From Nitrosomonas sp. (GTDB taxonomy: Bacteria > Pseudomonadota > Gammaproteobacteria > Burkholderiales > Nitrosomonadaceae), in NCBI GenBank assembly GCA_024282035.1, contig JAMWZR010000006.1, positions 1 through 64,000 on the forward strand: a stretch of 64,000 nt of DNA, given 5' to 3'. Below the pieces are notes generated by a model that saw only the letters and a list, made by a program, of their open reading frames with translations, did no database searches and was not told where the DNA came from. The position numbers and the translations under genes were made by a program. Position 1 is the stretch's first letter, and every line of letters begins with the position of its first letter. Shown here one piece after another: positions 48,645 to 56,125 of the stretch.

Positions 48645-48660
48645 AGCATTAAGCGTGCCA
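48645..48660 (-). promoter_or_regulatory. Near-consensus sigma-54 (RpoN) promoter of the flgB operon
   Basis: The minus strand reads TGGCACGCTTAATGCT. The RpoN consensus is TGGCACG, four bases, then TTGCW; every position of the two core elements matches except one T to A, and GG and GC are ten bases apart as required. It would start transcription about 30 bases before the flgB ATG. Confidence 0.7.
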
Positions 48661-48766
48661 GGTATGTTAAAAGCTTTAATCAGTTCACCAATCAATGAAA
48701 AGGGCACAAAAGGAGTGTCATCTTCAATTCTTGGGGTCTTAGTTGCCATTTAAGATGACAGTATCA

Positions 48767-48781
48767 CGGCAAAAATTGCCG
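48767..48781. promoter_or_regulatory. Palindrome upstream of flgA
   Basis: CGGCAA, three A bases, then TTGCCG form a perfect inverted repeat. GGCAA recurs right after it, and the whole set ends about 23 bases before the flgA ATG. It may be an operator for flgA or for the divergent flg promoter region. Confidence 0.4.
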
Positions 48782-48813
48782 GCAACGGCAAAAACTTATG
48801 GCTGAATTTACTT

Positions 48814-49524
48814 ATGAAACTTTTCTCGTTGCTCATTTTGTACTTGTTTTCTGAGGCGGCGCTCGCGCAAGCATCGTCATCCGCCCCCCCCCCTAGTTAT
48901 CAGGATATTGCTCAAATCAAACTTTCGGTCGAAAATTTTGTTTATAGCAATACTTCGAATTTACCAGGTCAAGTCGTTGTTAATGTAGATAAAATTGATA
49001 AAAACCTCAATCTACCTCAATGTGCCAATCTGGAACCATTCATGCCTGCTGGTGGACGCTTGTGGGGAAGAACTTCCATAGGTGTGCGCTGTAACAATCC
49101 GGATACGACTTGGACTATCTATGTTCAAGCAGAGGTGGCTGTCATGGCCGATGTCTTGCATACTGCACAACCCATTTCCGTGGGACAAACCATTGCACCT
49201 GATAGTATCGTCTTACAAAATGCAAATCTGACTCAAATGCCGGATGGGATTCTTACCAATCCCAATCAGGTCATTGGTAAGGTTGCTGCATCCAATCTTT
49301 CTGCCGGACAACCGATCCGTCCCCAGATGCTCCGCGCACCTTATGTCATCTTGCGTGGACAGAAAGTTAGCTTGGTTGTCAAAGGTAAAGGTTTCAGCGT
49401 AAGTTCTGAAGGCCAAGCCTTGGCAGATGCGGCCGATGGCCAAATCGTGCAGGTTCGTAATAAATCCGGAAAAATAATCAGTGGTTTGGCACGAACCAAC
49501 TCCATTGTGGAGATACAACCCTGA
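48814..49524 (+). CDS. flgA: Flagellar P-ring chaperone FlgA, with C10 tract
   Basis: This 236-residue periplasmic chaperone assists P-ring assembly. It has a signal peptide (cut near ALAQA) and the SAF domain near the C-terminus (ADVLHTAQPISVGQTIAPDSI), ending in ALADAADGQIVQVRNKSGKII with SGLARTNSIVEI. Codons for APPP right after the signal peptide lie in ten C bases (48894-48903). Loss of one C leads to a stop within about 33 codons; gain of one creates TAG at once. It is divergent from flgB. The genes flgM and flgN, often next to flgA, are not present here. Confidence 0.93.
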   Translation: MKLFSLLILYLFSEAALAQASSSAPPPSYQDIAQIKLSVENFVYSNTSNLPGQVVVNVDKIDKNLNLPQCANLEPFMPAGGRLWGRTSIGVRCNNPDTTWTIYVQAEVAVMADVLHTAQPISVGQTIAPDSIVLQNANLTQMPDGILTNPNQVIGKVAASNLSAGQPIRPQMLRAPYVILRGQKVSLVVKGKGFSVSSEGQALADAADGQIVQVRNKSGKIISGLARTNSIVEIQP

Positions 49525-49551
49525 TAGCGTTTATGCGTAATCCATACGCTA
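49525..49551 (+). terminator. Stem-loop after flgA
   Basis: TAGCGT directly after the flgA stop pairs with ACGCTA around a 15-base loop, followed by AAAAG. It is a weak terminator candidate. Confidence 0.3.
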
Positions 49552-49646
49552 AAAGAAAACTCTACTAGTACGGTGATTTCAATACAATTCACCTCTATAA
49601 TTGCAACCTTTTCTTTAAAACTGTAAAGCGGTTACTAATTGATTGA

Positions 49647-49916
49647 ATGGATACCACGCAGCAGATAAAAACAATCCTGTCAGAAACCTTGAACCTGGGG
49701 AATCGCATTGATTCGGTCTCGATGGACACAGCCTTACTGGGTAATCTTCCTGAATTGGATTCAAGTGCTGTGATCACTGTCATCCTGGCACTCGAGCAGA
49801 CATTCTCCATTTCGATACATGACGATGAAATTAGTGCGAAAACTTTCAAAACTCTTGGTACATTGAGAGATTTCATCGAGAAAAAAATTTCTGAGAAGAA
49901 GGTACATTCTTCTTGA
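49647..49916 (+). CDS. Acyl carrier protein-like protein
   Basis: This 89-residue acidic helical protein matches the ACP fold: ILSETLNLGNRIDSVSMDTALL, then LPELDSSAVITVILALEQTF. The serine of DSSAV is the expected phosphopantetheine site; the usual DSL reads DSS, as in some carrier proteins tied to polysaccharide or natural-product loci. No synthase or transferase is adjacent. It stands between flgA and the Mth938-domain gene. The main fatty-acid AcpP is normally beside fabF/fabD, so this is a second ACP of unknown role. Confidence 0.8.
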   Translation: MDTTQQIKTILSETLNLGNRIDSVSMDTALLGNLPELDSSAVITVILALEQTFSISIHDDEISAKTFKTLGTLRDFIEKKISEKKVHSS

Positions 49917-50071
49917 TTCTCCGAATGAGTTGTTTACATCCCCGGACTTTCACGATCAACCGATAATCTTCAAACCAGAATATAGAAGAGAAAACTTTCA
50001 GAATCGTACTGATTGTTTTCCAGTTCGGTTTGTGGATAATCTCGAATACCAATTATTAAATGGGAGCAGCT

Positions 50072-50440
50072 TTGAAACTTCATTTGGCAGACTTCTCCAA
50101 TCAAAACCGTTTCACGGCATATGGCGAAAATTATGTTGCCGTCAATCAAATTCGCCATGAGCAGAGTCTTGTCATTCTGCCCGACCAGTTAATCAAGGAC
50201 TGGCCAGTCAGTTCGATTGATCAATTACGCATCGAACATTTTGATTGTATATTACCGCACGATCCGGAAATCCTAATTCTCGGAACGGGCGCTCATCACC
50301 AATTTCCAAATCGTTCCTTACTCAAACTGCTGATGCAACATCGTTTCGGTATCGAAATCATGAATACACAAGCTTGCTGTCGCACCTACAACATTCTGGT
50401 CGAAGAGGGGCGACGCGTTGCCGCAGCCGTTCTGATTTGA
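50072..50440 (+). CDS. Mth938-like domain protein (NDUFAF3/DUF498 family)
   Basis: The 122-residue protein has the family motifs DCILPHDPEILILGTGAHHQFPN and GIEIMNTQACCRTYNILVEEGRRVAAAVL. The human relative NDUFAF3 helps assemble complex I; bacterial members are poorly known. I prefer the TTG at 50072, five bases after GGGAG and matching the family start (KLHLADF); an ATG at 50060 would add MGAA. It has no signal peptide. Confidence 0.85.
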   Translation: MKLHLADFSNQNRFTAYGENYVAVNQIRHEQSLVILPDQLIKDWPVSSIDQLRIEHFDCILPHDPEILILGTGAHHQFPNRSLLKLLMQHRFGIEIMNTQACCRTYNILVEEGRRVAAAVLI

Positions 50441-50548
50441 GTAACGAGATCAAAAAAGCACTAAAATTATTGCATACTCACAGCAAGTGAACTTTTACAT
50501 TTTGAATAGGCAAAGAGCGATTAAAGGCGATCAACTGAGCAAAAATTA

Positions 50549-50557
50549 TGCTATAGT
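50549..50557 (+). promoter_or_regulatory. Extended -10 promoter candidate for the small exported protein
   Basis: TGCTATAGT is a good extended -10 element (TGn before a TATAAT-like hexamer); no strong -35 is present. It would start a leader of about 120 bases containing the palindrome at 50601. Confidence 0.45.
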
Positions 50558-50600
50558 TTAGCGGCTAAAACGTAAGATGAAAAAAAGAAATGGCCATGAT

Positions 50601-50619
50601 ATTTATCATTATGATAAAT
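50601..50619 (+). promoter_or_regulatory. 19-base perfect palindrome in the leader of the small exported protein
   Basis: ATTTATCAT and ATGATAAAT form a perfect inverted repeat around one T. It lies 66 bases before the ATG, and TTGACA follows at 50626 without a matching -10. It could be an operator or, in RNA, a seven-pair hairpin. It is not a standard Fur box. Confidence 0.5.
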
Positions 50620-50684
50620 TCGTGTTTGACAAGCTTGGAGCAACTAAATCAGCTTACTTCATAAATACAATAGAGGAGTTAAAT

Positions 50685-50906
50685 ATGAACAAAATTCTTG
50701 TTGGAGTACTCGCTTCAATTTTCTTATTCAGTTCTTCTGCCGCGTTTGCGAGTGGAAACAAACAATCGGCAATACCACCGATGTCAGCTCAAGACATTCT
50801 GAACAAAATGTCTTGTGAAGGTAAAAAAGACGGTGAAAAGATCAGAGATCGCACGGACGGTGAAATGGTAACTTGTCCAGCAAAAATCAAGAAACCAATG
50901 AAATAA
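50685..50906 (+). CDS. Small exported protein of unknown function
   Basis: This 73-residue protein has a clear signal peptide (NKILVGVLASIFLFSSSAAFA, cut before SGNKQ) and a 50-residue mature part with two cysteines (KMSCEGKK and MVTCPAKI) and many lysines. I do not recognise the family. GAGGAG precedes the ATG at 50685, which fixes the start; the frame is open upstream but no better start exists. It is flanked by its own promoter candidate and by a very strong terminator hairpin, so it is a single-gene unit. The cysteines could form one disulfide in the periplasm. Confidence 0.7.
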   Translation: MNKILVGVLASIFLFSSSAAFASGNKQSAIPPMSAQDILNKMSCEGKKDGEKIRDRTDGEMVTCPAKIKKPMK

Positions 50907-50916
50907 ATTTCTTTTA

Positions 50917-50972
50917 ATCAAGCTAGATAGTTAGGTAAAGTTAGTATAAAACTTACCAACTATCAGCTTGAT
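50917..50972. terminator. Strong bidirectional terminator hairpin
   Basis: Three stacked stems, ATCAAGCT/AGCTTGAT, GATAGTT/AACTATC and GGTAA/TTACC, are separated only by single-base bulges on the left arm: 20 perfect pairs. It stands between the convergent small exported protein gene and hslU and can serve both. Confidence 0.75.
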
Positions 50973-51001
50973 CAGTGCTTACTTCCCAGCACATCCTCGC
51001 T

Positions 51002-52336
51002 CTATAATACGTAACGTGCCAAATCTTCGCTTTGGGATAAATCTTTCAAGCGATCATCGACATAACTTGCGTCTATGTCGACAGTTTTACCGCTAAATTT
51101 CGGTGCATCATAAGAGATTTCCTCTAGTAATTTCTCCATGACGGTGTGCAATCTTCTCGCACCAATATTCTCGGTTCTGCTATTGACTGAATAGGCGATC
51201 TCCGCCAAACGCTTGATTGCCTCATCATTAAATTGCAGAGCAACCCCTTCTGTCGCCAGCAGCGCTTCATATTGACGTGTCAGGCACGCATCAGTATTGG
51301 TTAGAATTTGCTCAAAATCACTGACACTCAGACTTGCCAGTTCGACCCGAATTGGAAATCTTCCCTGCAATTCCGGAATCAAATCAGATGGTTTGGACAT
51401 ATGAAAAGCACCGCTCGCAACGAACAAGATATGATCGGTCTTGATCATGCCATATTTGGTTGACACTGTCGTACCCTCTACCAAAGGCAGCAAATCTCTT
51501 TGTACGCCTTGCCGTGACACATCACCACCACTGTTACCTGCACGACTGGCAATTTTGTCGATTTCATCAAGAAATACGATACCATTCTGTTCCACGTTCT
51601 GAATCGCCATCGATTTGAGTTCTTCATCGTTGACCATTTTTGCAGCTTCTTCTTCGAGCAGTATTTTCCTGGCTTCCCGAATCGTTAATTTTCGAGTCTT
51701 CTTTTTATCCCCTGACATATTGTGGAACATACCCTGGATTTGTGAAGTCAGATCCTCCATCCCCGGAGGTGCAAAAATTTCCATATTGGCACGCGGAGAA
51801 GCCACATCGATCTCTATTTCCTTGTCATCCAGTTCACCTTCGCGCAATTTTTTGCGAAACTTCTGCCGCGTCAGGTTTTCCTGGTCGTCACCACTACCAA
51901 ACTGCGAACCAAAATCTCGAGCCGTAGGTAACAAAGCATCCAGTATGCGATCTTCGGCACGGTCTTCGGCCAAAGGTTGTTTTTTACGTGTTTCCCTCTC
52001 CCGCGACTCCTTGATCGCAGTCTCAACCAAGTCACGAATGATGGAATCCACATCGCGCCCCACATATCCCACTTCGGTAAACTTCGTTGCTTCGATTTTA
52101 ATAAAAGGAGCATTAGCCAGCTTGGCCAGACGTCGTGCAATTTCAGTTTTACCTACACCCGTTGGGCCGATCATCAAAATATTCTTGGGTGTAATCTCCT
52201 GTCGCAATGGATCAGCAATCTGTTGCCTGCGCCAGCGATTTCTTAATGCAATTGCGACTGCGCGTTTAGCAGCATTCTGCCCGATGATATGCTTGTCCAG
52301 CTCATGGACGATTTCCTGTGGAGTCATTTGAGACAT
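51002..52336 (-). CDS. hslU: HslUV protease ATPase subunit
   Basis: This 444-residue AAA+ unfoldase feeds substrates to HslV. It has [34 protein letters not shown], Walker A in [18 protein letters not shown], the pore loop EVGYVGRD, Walker [13 protein letters not shown], and the C-terminal EDLARYVL that docks into HslV. The inserted I domain (about 110-230) is present. It follows hslV by 74 bases. Confidence 0.96.
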   Translation of the reverse strand: MSQMTPQEIVHELDKHIIGQNAAKRAVAIALRNRWRRQQIADPLRQEITPKNILMIGPTGVGKTEIARRLAKLANAPFIKIEATKFTEVGYVGRDVDSIIRDLVETAIKESRERETRKKQPLAEDRAEDRILDALLPTARDFGSQFGSGDDQENLTRQKFRKKLREGELDDKEIEIDVASPRANMEIFAPPGMEDLTSQIQGMFHNMSGDKKKTRKLTIREARKILLEEEAAKMVNDEELKSMAIQNVEQNGIVFLDEIDKIASRAGNSGGDVSRQGVQRDLLPLVEGTTVSTKYGMIKTDHILFVASGAFHMSKPSDLIPELQGRFPIRVELASLSVSDFEQILTNTDACLTRQYEALLATEGVALQFNDEAIKRLAEIAYSVNSRTENIGARRLHTVMEKLLEEISYDAPKFSGKTVDIDASYVDDRLKDLSQSEDLARYVL

Positions 52337-52410
52337 AATTGAATTTTGTTATTGAATTGAGTTATGAAATCAGGAAAGGGTAATCCATTCCAAAGGCTTT
52401 ACAAGCTAAA

Positions 52411-52932
52411 TTAATCGATGGTTTCGATCACATGATCCTGATTCGTATAGATACAGATATCGCCTGCGATACATAGCGATTTCTCCACGATTTCCTTTGG
52501 AGATAACGTTGTATTTTCCAGCAATGCCCGAGCAGCAGCCTGTGCATAAGCACCACCACTGCCAATTGCCGCCAAGCCGAATTCGGGTTCTATCACATCA
52601 CCCGCACCAGTAATGATCAGGGTCGCATCCTCATTGGCAACCACCAGCATGGCTTCCAGGCGGCGCAAGATGCGATCAGTCCGCCAGTCTTTTGCCAGTT
52701 CCACCGCAGCACGCATGATATGTCCTTGATGAGCTTCCAGTTTGCCTTCAAACCGCTCAAACAGTGTAAACGCATCGGCCGTTCCTCCCGCAAAGCCGGC
52801 TAAAATCTTGTCATGATAAAGTCGCCGCACCTTGCGAGCACTCGATTTTGCCACCACCGCTCCCAGCGTTACCTGTCCATCCCCGCCCAGTGCCACTTGA
52901 CGACCTCGCCTTACTGATACAATCGTTGTCAT
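52411..52932 (-). CDS. hslV: HslUV protease proteolytic subunit
   Basis: This 173-residue proteasome-like threonine protease begins [24 protein letters not shown]; the Thr after Met is the nucleophile. [29 protein letters not shown] is conserved. Upstream on the minus strand is a perfect TATAAT near 52970 with a poor -35 and no heat-shock sigma-32 match. Confidence 0.96.
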   Translation of the reverse strand: MTTIVSVRRGRQVALGGDGQVTLGAVVAKSSARKVRRLYHDKILAGFAGGTADAFTLFERFEGKLEAHQGHIMRAAVELAKDWRTDRILRRLEAMLVVANEDATLIITGAGDVIEPEFGLAAIGSGGAYAQAAARALLENTTLSPKEIVEKSLCIAGDICIYTNQDHVIETID

Positions 52933-53009
52933 GTAATCTACTTAAATGTATAAAAAAATTCATTATAACTGAAAAGAACCACGACCCGCCCCGACCAGAA
53001 ATCACGAGT

Positions 53010-53909
53010 TCATTCTTTATCCTTTTTCTTGGCCCGTGGGTGCGCATTATCATAGATCTTGGCGAGATGCTGAAAATCAAGGTGAGTATAAACCTGAGTC
53101 GATGTTATCTGGGCATGCCCCAGCATTTCCTGAACAGCGCGTAAATCGCCGCTGGACTGTAACACATGCGAAGCAAATGAATGGCGCAAGATATGTGGGT
53201 GGACATTGCGATTCAGTCCTTGCAATCTGGCCCGGTCCTTCAGTCGATAACTAATCGTCCGGGAACTGATCGCATCCCCGCGTCGAGATACAAACAAGGC
53301 ATTGACACCGGGTTTCGCCATCTGCAAACGCCGCTCTAACCAGATGGTCAGTGCTTCGATAGCATAGCGCCCAACAGGAACGATGCGTTCCTTATTACCT
53401 TTGCCAAGCACTTTTACCGTAGCCGCAGTCAAGTCGACATCTTTAGGCTCGAGATAGGTCAATTCGGCCAAACGCAAACCGGATGAATAAAACAACTCGA
53501 ACATAGCACGATCACGAACTATCAAACTGTCCTGAGTCGAAAAAGCCAGCAGTTGAGCCGTTTCATCCGGTGACAATACATCGGGTAATTTTTTGGGCGA
53601 TTTGGGTACCCTCACCCCTATACACGGATTTGTCTGAAAATCATGACGATAAATCAAATAATGATAAAAGCTGCGCCACGCCGACAACTTTCTCGCCAGG
53701 CTCCGCCCCGATAATCCTTTTGCATGTAGCTTGGCGATACTTTGCCGTATGTGAGCCAAATGTGCATGCTCCAGCTCTGTTTCCTGCAAACTCTGAAATA
53801 AATCCCGCAAATCGACGGCATAACTGCGACAGGTCAGTGCGGATAGCCGCCGCTCATAGGTCAGGTGCTGCAAGAAAGCCGCTGCTAAAAATTCAGGTTT
53901 GCTGCTCAC
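53010..53909 (-). CDS. xerC: Tyrosine recombinase XerC
   Basis: The 299-residue recombinase resolves chromosome dimers at dif with XerD. It has the N-terminal SAM-like domain and the catalytic set: Arg in FYSSGLRLAELTYLE, Lys in VLGKGNKERIVP, His-x-x-Arg in PHILRHSFASHVLQ, His in LGHAQITST, and Tyr in QVYTHLD. It is the last gene of the dapF-DUF484-xerC operon and overlaps the DUF484 gene by 17 bases. Confidence 0.94.
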   Translation of the reverse strand: MSSKPEFLAAAFLQHLTYERRLSALTCRSYAVDLRDLFQSLQETELEHAHLAHIRQSIAKLHAKGLSGRSLARKLSAWRSFYHYLIYRHDFQTNPCIGVRVPKSPKKLPDVLSPDETAQLLAFSTQDSLIVRDRAMFELFYSSGLRLAELTYLEPKDVDLTAATVKVLGKGNKERIVPVGRYAIEALTIWLERRLQMAKPGVNALFVSRRGDAISSRTISYRLKDRARLQGLNRNVHPHILRHSFASHVLQSSGDLRAVQEMLGHAQITSTQVYTHLDFQHLAKIYDNAHPRAKKKDKE

Positions 53910-54600
53910 CGGTTGTCTGATCGTCTATCGCAGTATCATTCAGGACATTGGTTTCGTCATGGCGTGTTACAGCGGTACTGACCAATTCCCCAAGGCGTTT
54001 CAAATGTAGTGTCCCCATTTCCGGATAAAACCGTGTTGCATCCGGACTGCCGAGAACAAGTAATCCAATGGATCGCGTTGCGCGCAGTGGAATCATGGCA
54101 AAAGAATTCAGGTGACAGGCGCTTTCACCAAACCACTGCCTGATTTCATCGGCGACATGGCTCCCACAATAAGGCTGTGAAAGACTTTCTGCGATGGTAT
54201 GCACATCCTCACTGGTGACACCAAATTCCTCGCGCAGATTTCCTCCACAGGAAAGATTCCAGAAACGCACGGTAACCAATGGTACGGTAAAGTCTTCCTT
54301 CAGGCTGAAGTATAACGTGGTAAACAACTCATCCAGATCCGAAACGGAGAGCAGTGCGATGACCAAACGATGCATTTTTTCACTGATCGCATCATTTTCT
54401 TCCCCAAAACTGATCAATTCGAGCAGTTTGTTCTGCAGAATATGGTTTCTTTCTCGCAGTGATAAAACCTGCCGTTCATGAATCGAAATCACCCTTTCGT
54501 CGCGAGGACTTGGAATATGAATATCTGCCAGAATCTCAGCGTATTCATTGAAAAATTCGGGGTGTTGCTGTAGGTAACCTGCTACATCTTCCGGTTTCAT
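53893..54600 (-). CDS. DUF484 family protein
   Basis: The 235-residue protein has the family N-terminus PEDVAGYLQQHPEFFNEYAEILADIHIPSP, a coiled-coil-like stretch, and a GAF-like C-terminal domain (HLNSFAMIPLRATRSIGLLVLGSPDATRF). It sits between dapF and xerC as in many proteobacteria (yigA). Function is unknown. Confidence 0.9.
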   Translation of the reverse strand: MKPEDVAGYLQQHPEFFNEYAEILADIHIPSPRDERVISIHERQVLSLRERNHILQNKLLELISFGEENDAISEKMHRLVIALLSVSDLDELFTTLYFSLKEDFTVPLVTVRFWNLSCGGNLREEFGVTSEDVHTIAESLSQPYCGSHVADEIRQWFGESACHLNSFAMIPLRATRSIGLLVLGSPDATRFYPEMGTLHLKRLGELVSTAVTRHDETNVLNDTAIDDQTTGEQQT

Positions 54601-54619
54601 TTACTATTCCTTGAGTAGG

Positions 54620-55447
54620 TTATAAATTGATTTCGCCTTCAAAAACGGTAACAGCAGGTCCTGTCATCAGGACCGGTTCATTTTCTCCTTTCCAGACTAT
54701 GGTCAAATCGCCACCACGCGTACTGACAACCACCTGCTCGTCCAGCAAATGACGCGTAATGCCGGCAACAACTGCCGCACACGCTCCGGTGCCACAAGCA
54801 AGCGTTTCGCCCGCACCACGTTCAAAAACACGCAGCTTGACACGATCACGACCCTTGATTTGCACGTAACCCACATTCACTTTCCTGGGAAATCGCGGGT
54901 GAACTTCGATTTTTGCGCCTTCGGTAGTAACCGGAGCAGAGTCGATATCCTCGACGATTCGGACAGCATGCGGGTTTCCCATCGACAGCGCACTGATCTC
55001 GACTGCCCCATCATCCAGAGCCAGGTTATAGACCAATGCTCGCCGCTCGGCAACAAACGGAATATCCCTGGGTTCAAAAATCGGTTTACCCATGTTGACA
55101 GTCACTGCACCACTGACTTCCAGTTTGGGCGAAATCACACCACCCAATGTTTCGATTTGAATTTCCTGTTTTTGAGTCAATGCATGGTCATGCACATAGC
55201 GCACAAAACACCGCGCACCATTTCCGCACTGCTCGACTTCTCCGCCATCCGCATTGAAAATGCGATAACGAAAATCAGCCGGTCCTTGCGCTTTTTCAAC
55301 TATTAAAATCTGATCACATCCAATCCCGAAATGCCGGTCGGCCAGAAAGCGAATTTGCTGCTGATCCAGATCGAAAGATTGATGTATTCGGTCCAGAACC
55401 ACAAAATCATTGCCCAGTCCGTGCATTTTGGTGAATTTCAGCTTCAT
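54620..55447 (-). CDS. dapF: Diaminopimelate epimerase
   Basis: This 275-residue cofactor-free epimerase interconverts LL- and meso-diaminopimelate for lysine and peptidoglycan. It has [13 protein letters not shown], the first catalytic cysteine in [17 protein letters not shown], and the second in [17 protein letters not shown]. It follows the GNAT gene by three bases. Confidence 0.96.
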   Translation of the reverse strand: MKLKFTKMHGLGNDFVVLDRIHQSFDLDQQQIRFLADRHFGIGCDQILIVEKAQGPADFRYRIFNADGGEVEQCGNGARCFVRYVHDHALTQKQEIQIETLGGVISPKLEVSGAVTVNMGKPIFEPRDIPFVAERRALVYNLALDDGAVEISALSMGNPHAVRIVEDIDSAPVTTEGAKIEVHPRFPRKVNVGYVQIKGRDRVKLRVFERGAGETLACGTGACAAVVAGITRHLLDEQVVVSTRGGDLTIVWKGENEPVLMTGPAVTVFEGEINL

Positions 55448-55450
55448 CGG

Positions 55451-55978
55451 TCAACTGTCCCAGCGCTTCCAGTGTGTCAAGGTCATCAAATAATCATTCA
55501 TCACGAACCCGCCTCCGATATCGACCACACTATCCGCTGTAATTTCGAATCCGTAATGCCGATAGGCCGAAATGGCCGCATGATTGTTTTTGTTGACGGT
55601 TAAAATCAATGTTTGCAAATCGAGTTCACGCAATATTTTAACAGCATCGGCCACGATCATTGCACCATAACCTTGCCGATGATGGTCGCAATGAATATAA
55701 AACTTGTCGATCTTGAGCGTTTCAGGCCTCGAGTCGCGCACATAACATGAGAAACCAATAATCCTGTCCGCGAGCACCAGTTTTCTCCACCAAATATCTG
55801 GATCAGCAAGCTGACTCTGGATCAAATCCGGCCGGTAACGCTGCGCAAGCATGTAATCAATCTGGGCCAATGAAATAATCGTGGCATAGTGATGACGCCA
55901 AATGGTATCAGCGAGTAATGAAATGTCCTCCACTTCATGTGAAACCAAGGGAAGGATTTCAGGTAATGAAACGTTCAT
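55451..55978 (-). CDS. GNAT family N-acetyltransferase
   Basis: The 175-residue protein has the acetyl-CoA-binding motif HHRQGYGAMIVADAV (R/QxxGxG/A) and the following strand TLILTVNKNNHAAISAYRHYGFEI, both typical of GNAT. The substrate is unknown. It is the first gene of the dapF operon, with a good promoter upstream, so it may share regulation with lysine and cell-wall synthesis. Confidence 0.88.
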   Translation of the reverse strand: MNVSLPEILPLVSHEVEDISLLADTIWRHHYATIISLAQIDYMLAQRYRPDLIQSQLADPDIWWRKLVLADRIIGFSCYVRDSRPETLKIDKFYIHCDHHRQGYGAMIVADAVKILRELDLQTLILTVNKNNHAAISAYRHYGFEITADSVVDIGGGFVMNDYLMTLTHWKRWDS

Positions 55979-56031
55979 CTACACTTTCAAATGGATGCAA
56001 GACTTGAAAACATTCAGCACGAGTAGCGACT

Positions 56032-56060
56032 ACTATAGCCGATCGGCAAGCAGCGGACAA
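56032..56060 (-). promoter_or_regulatory. Sigma-70 promoter of the GNAT-dapF-DUF484-xerC operon
   Basis: On the minus strand TTGTCC (56055-56060) and TATAGT (56032-56037) are separated by 17 bases. The last ten spacer bases form the palindrome GCCGATCGGC (56038-56047), a possible operator. It lies about 55 bases before the GNAT ATG. Confidence 0.6.
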
Positions 56061-56087
56061 TCGATGCCTCACTGACCCGATTCATCC

Positions 56088-56106
56088 ATACGGACTAAAT
56101 CCGTAT
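56088..56106 (-). terminator. Hairpin after motD
   Basis: ATACGGA and TCCGTAT pair perfectly with a five-base loop, 20 bases beyond the motD stop on the minus strand. No T-run follows. It probably marks the end of the flh-fliA-mot transcript before the next promoter. Confidence 0.45.
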
Positions 56107-56125
56107 CGGCACCTAAAGCAGAAAA

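Noticed and set aside
48639-48749. A 36-residue open frame on the minus strand upstream of flgB
   Set aside because: It has no good ribosome site and its end overlaps the sigma-54 promoter, so it would be upstream of or across the flgB start. Probably not a gene.
50626-50631. TTGACA as the -35 of a promoter for the small exported protein
   Set aside because: No acceptable -10 lies 15 to 19 bases downstream; the extended -10 at 50549 is a better candidate.
50577-50684. Upstream extension of the small exported protein from an ATG at 50577
   Set aside because: The extension would bury the signal peptide, and the GAGGAG ribosome site fits only the ATG at 50685.
52933-53009. Heat-shock (sigma-32) promoter for hslV
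   Set aside because: Only a TATAAT is present; neither a CTTGAA-type -35 nor a CCCCAT-type -10 is found.
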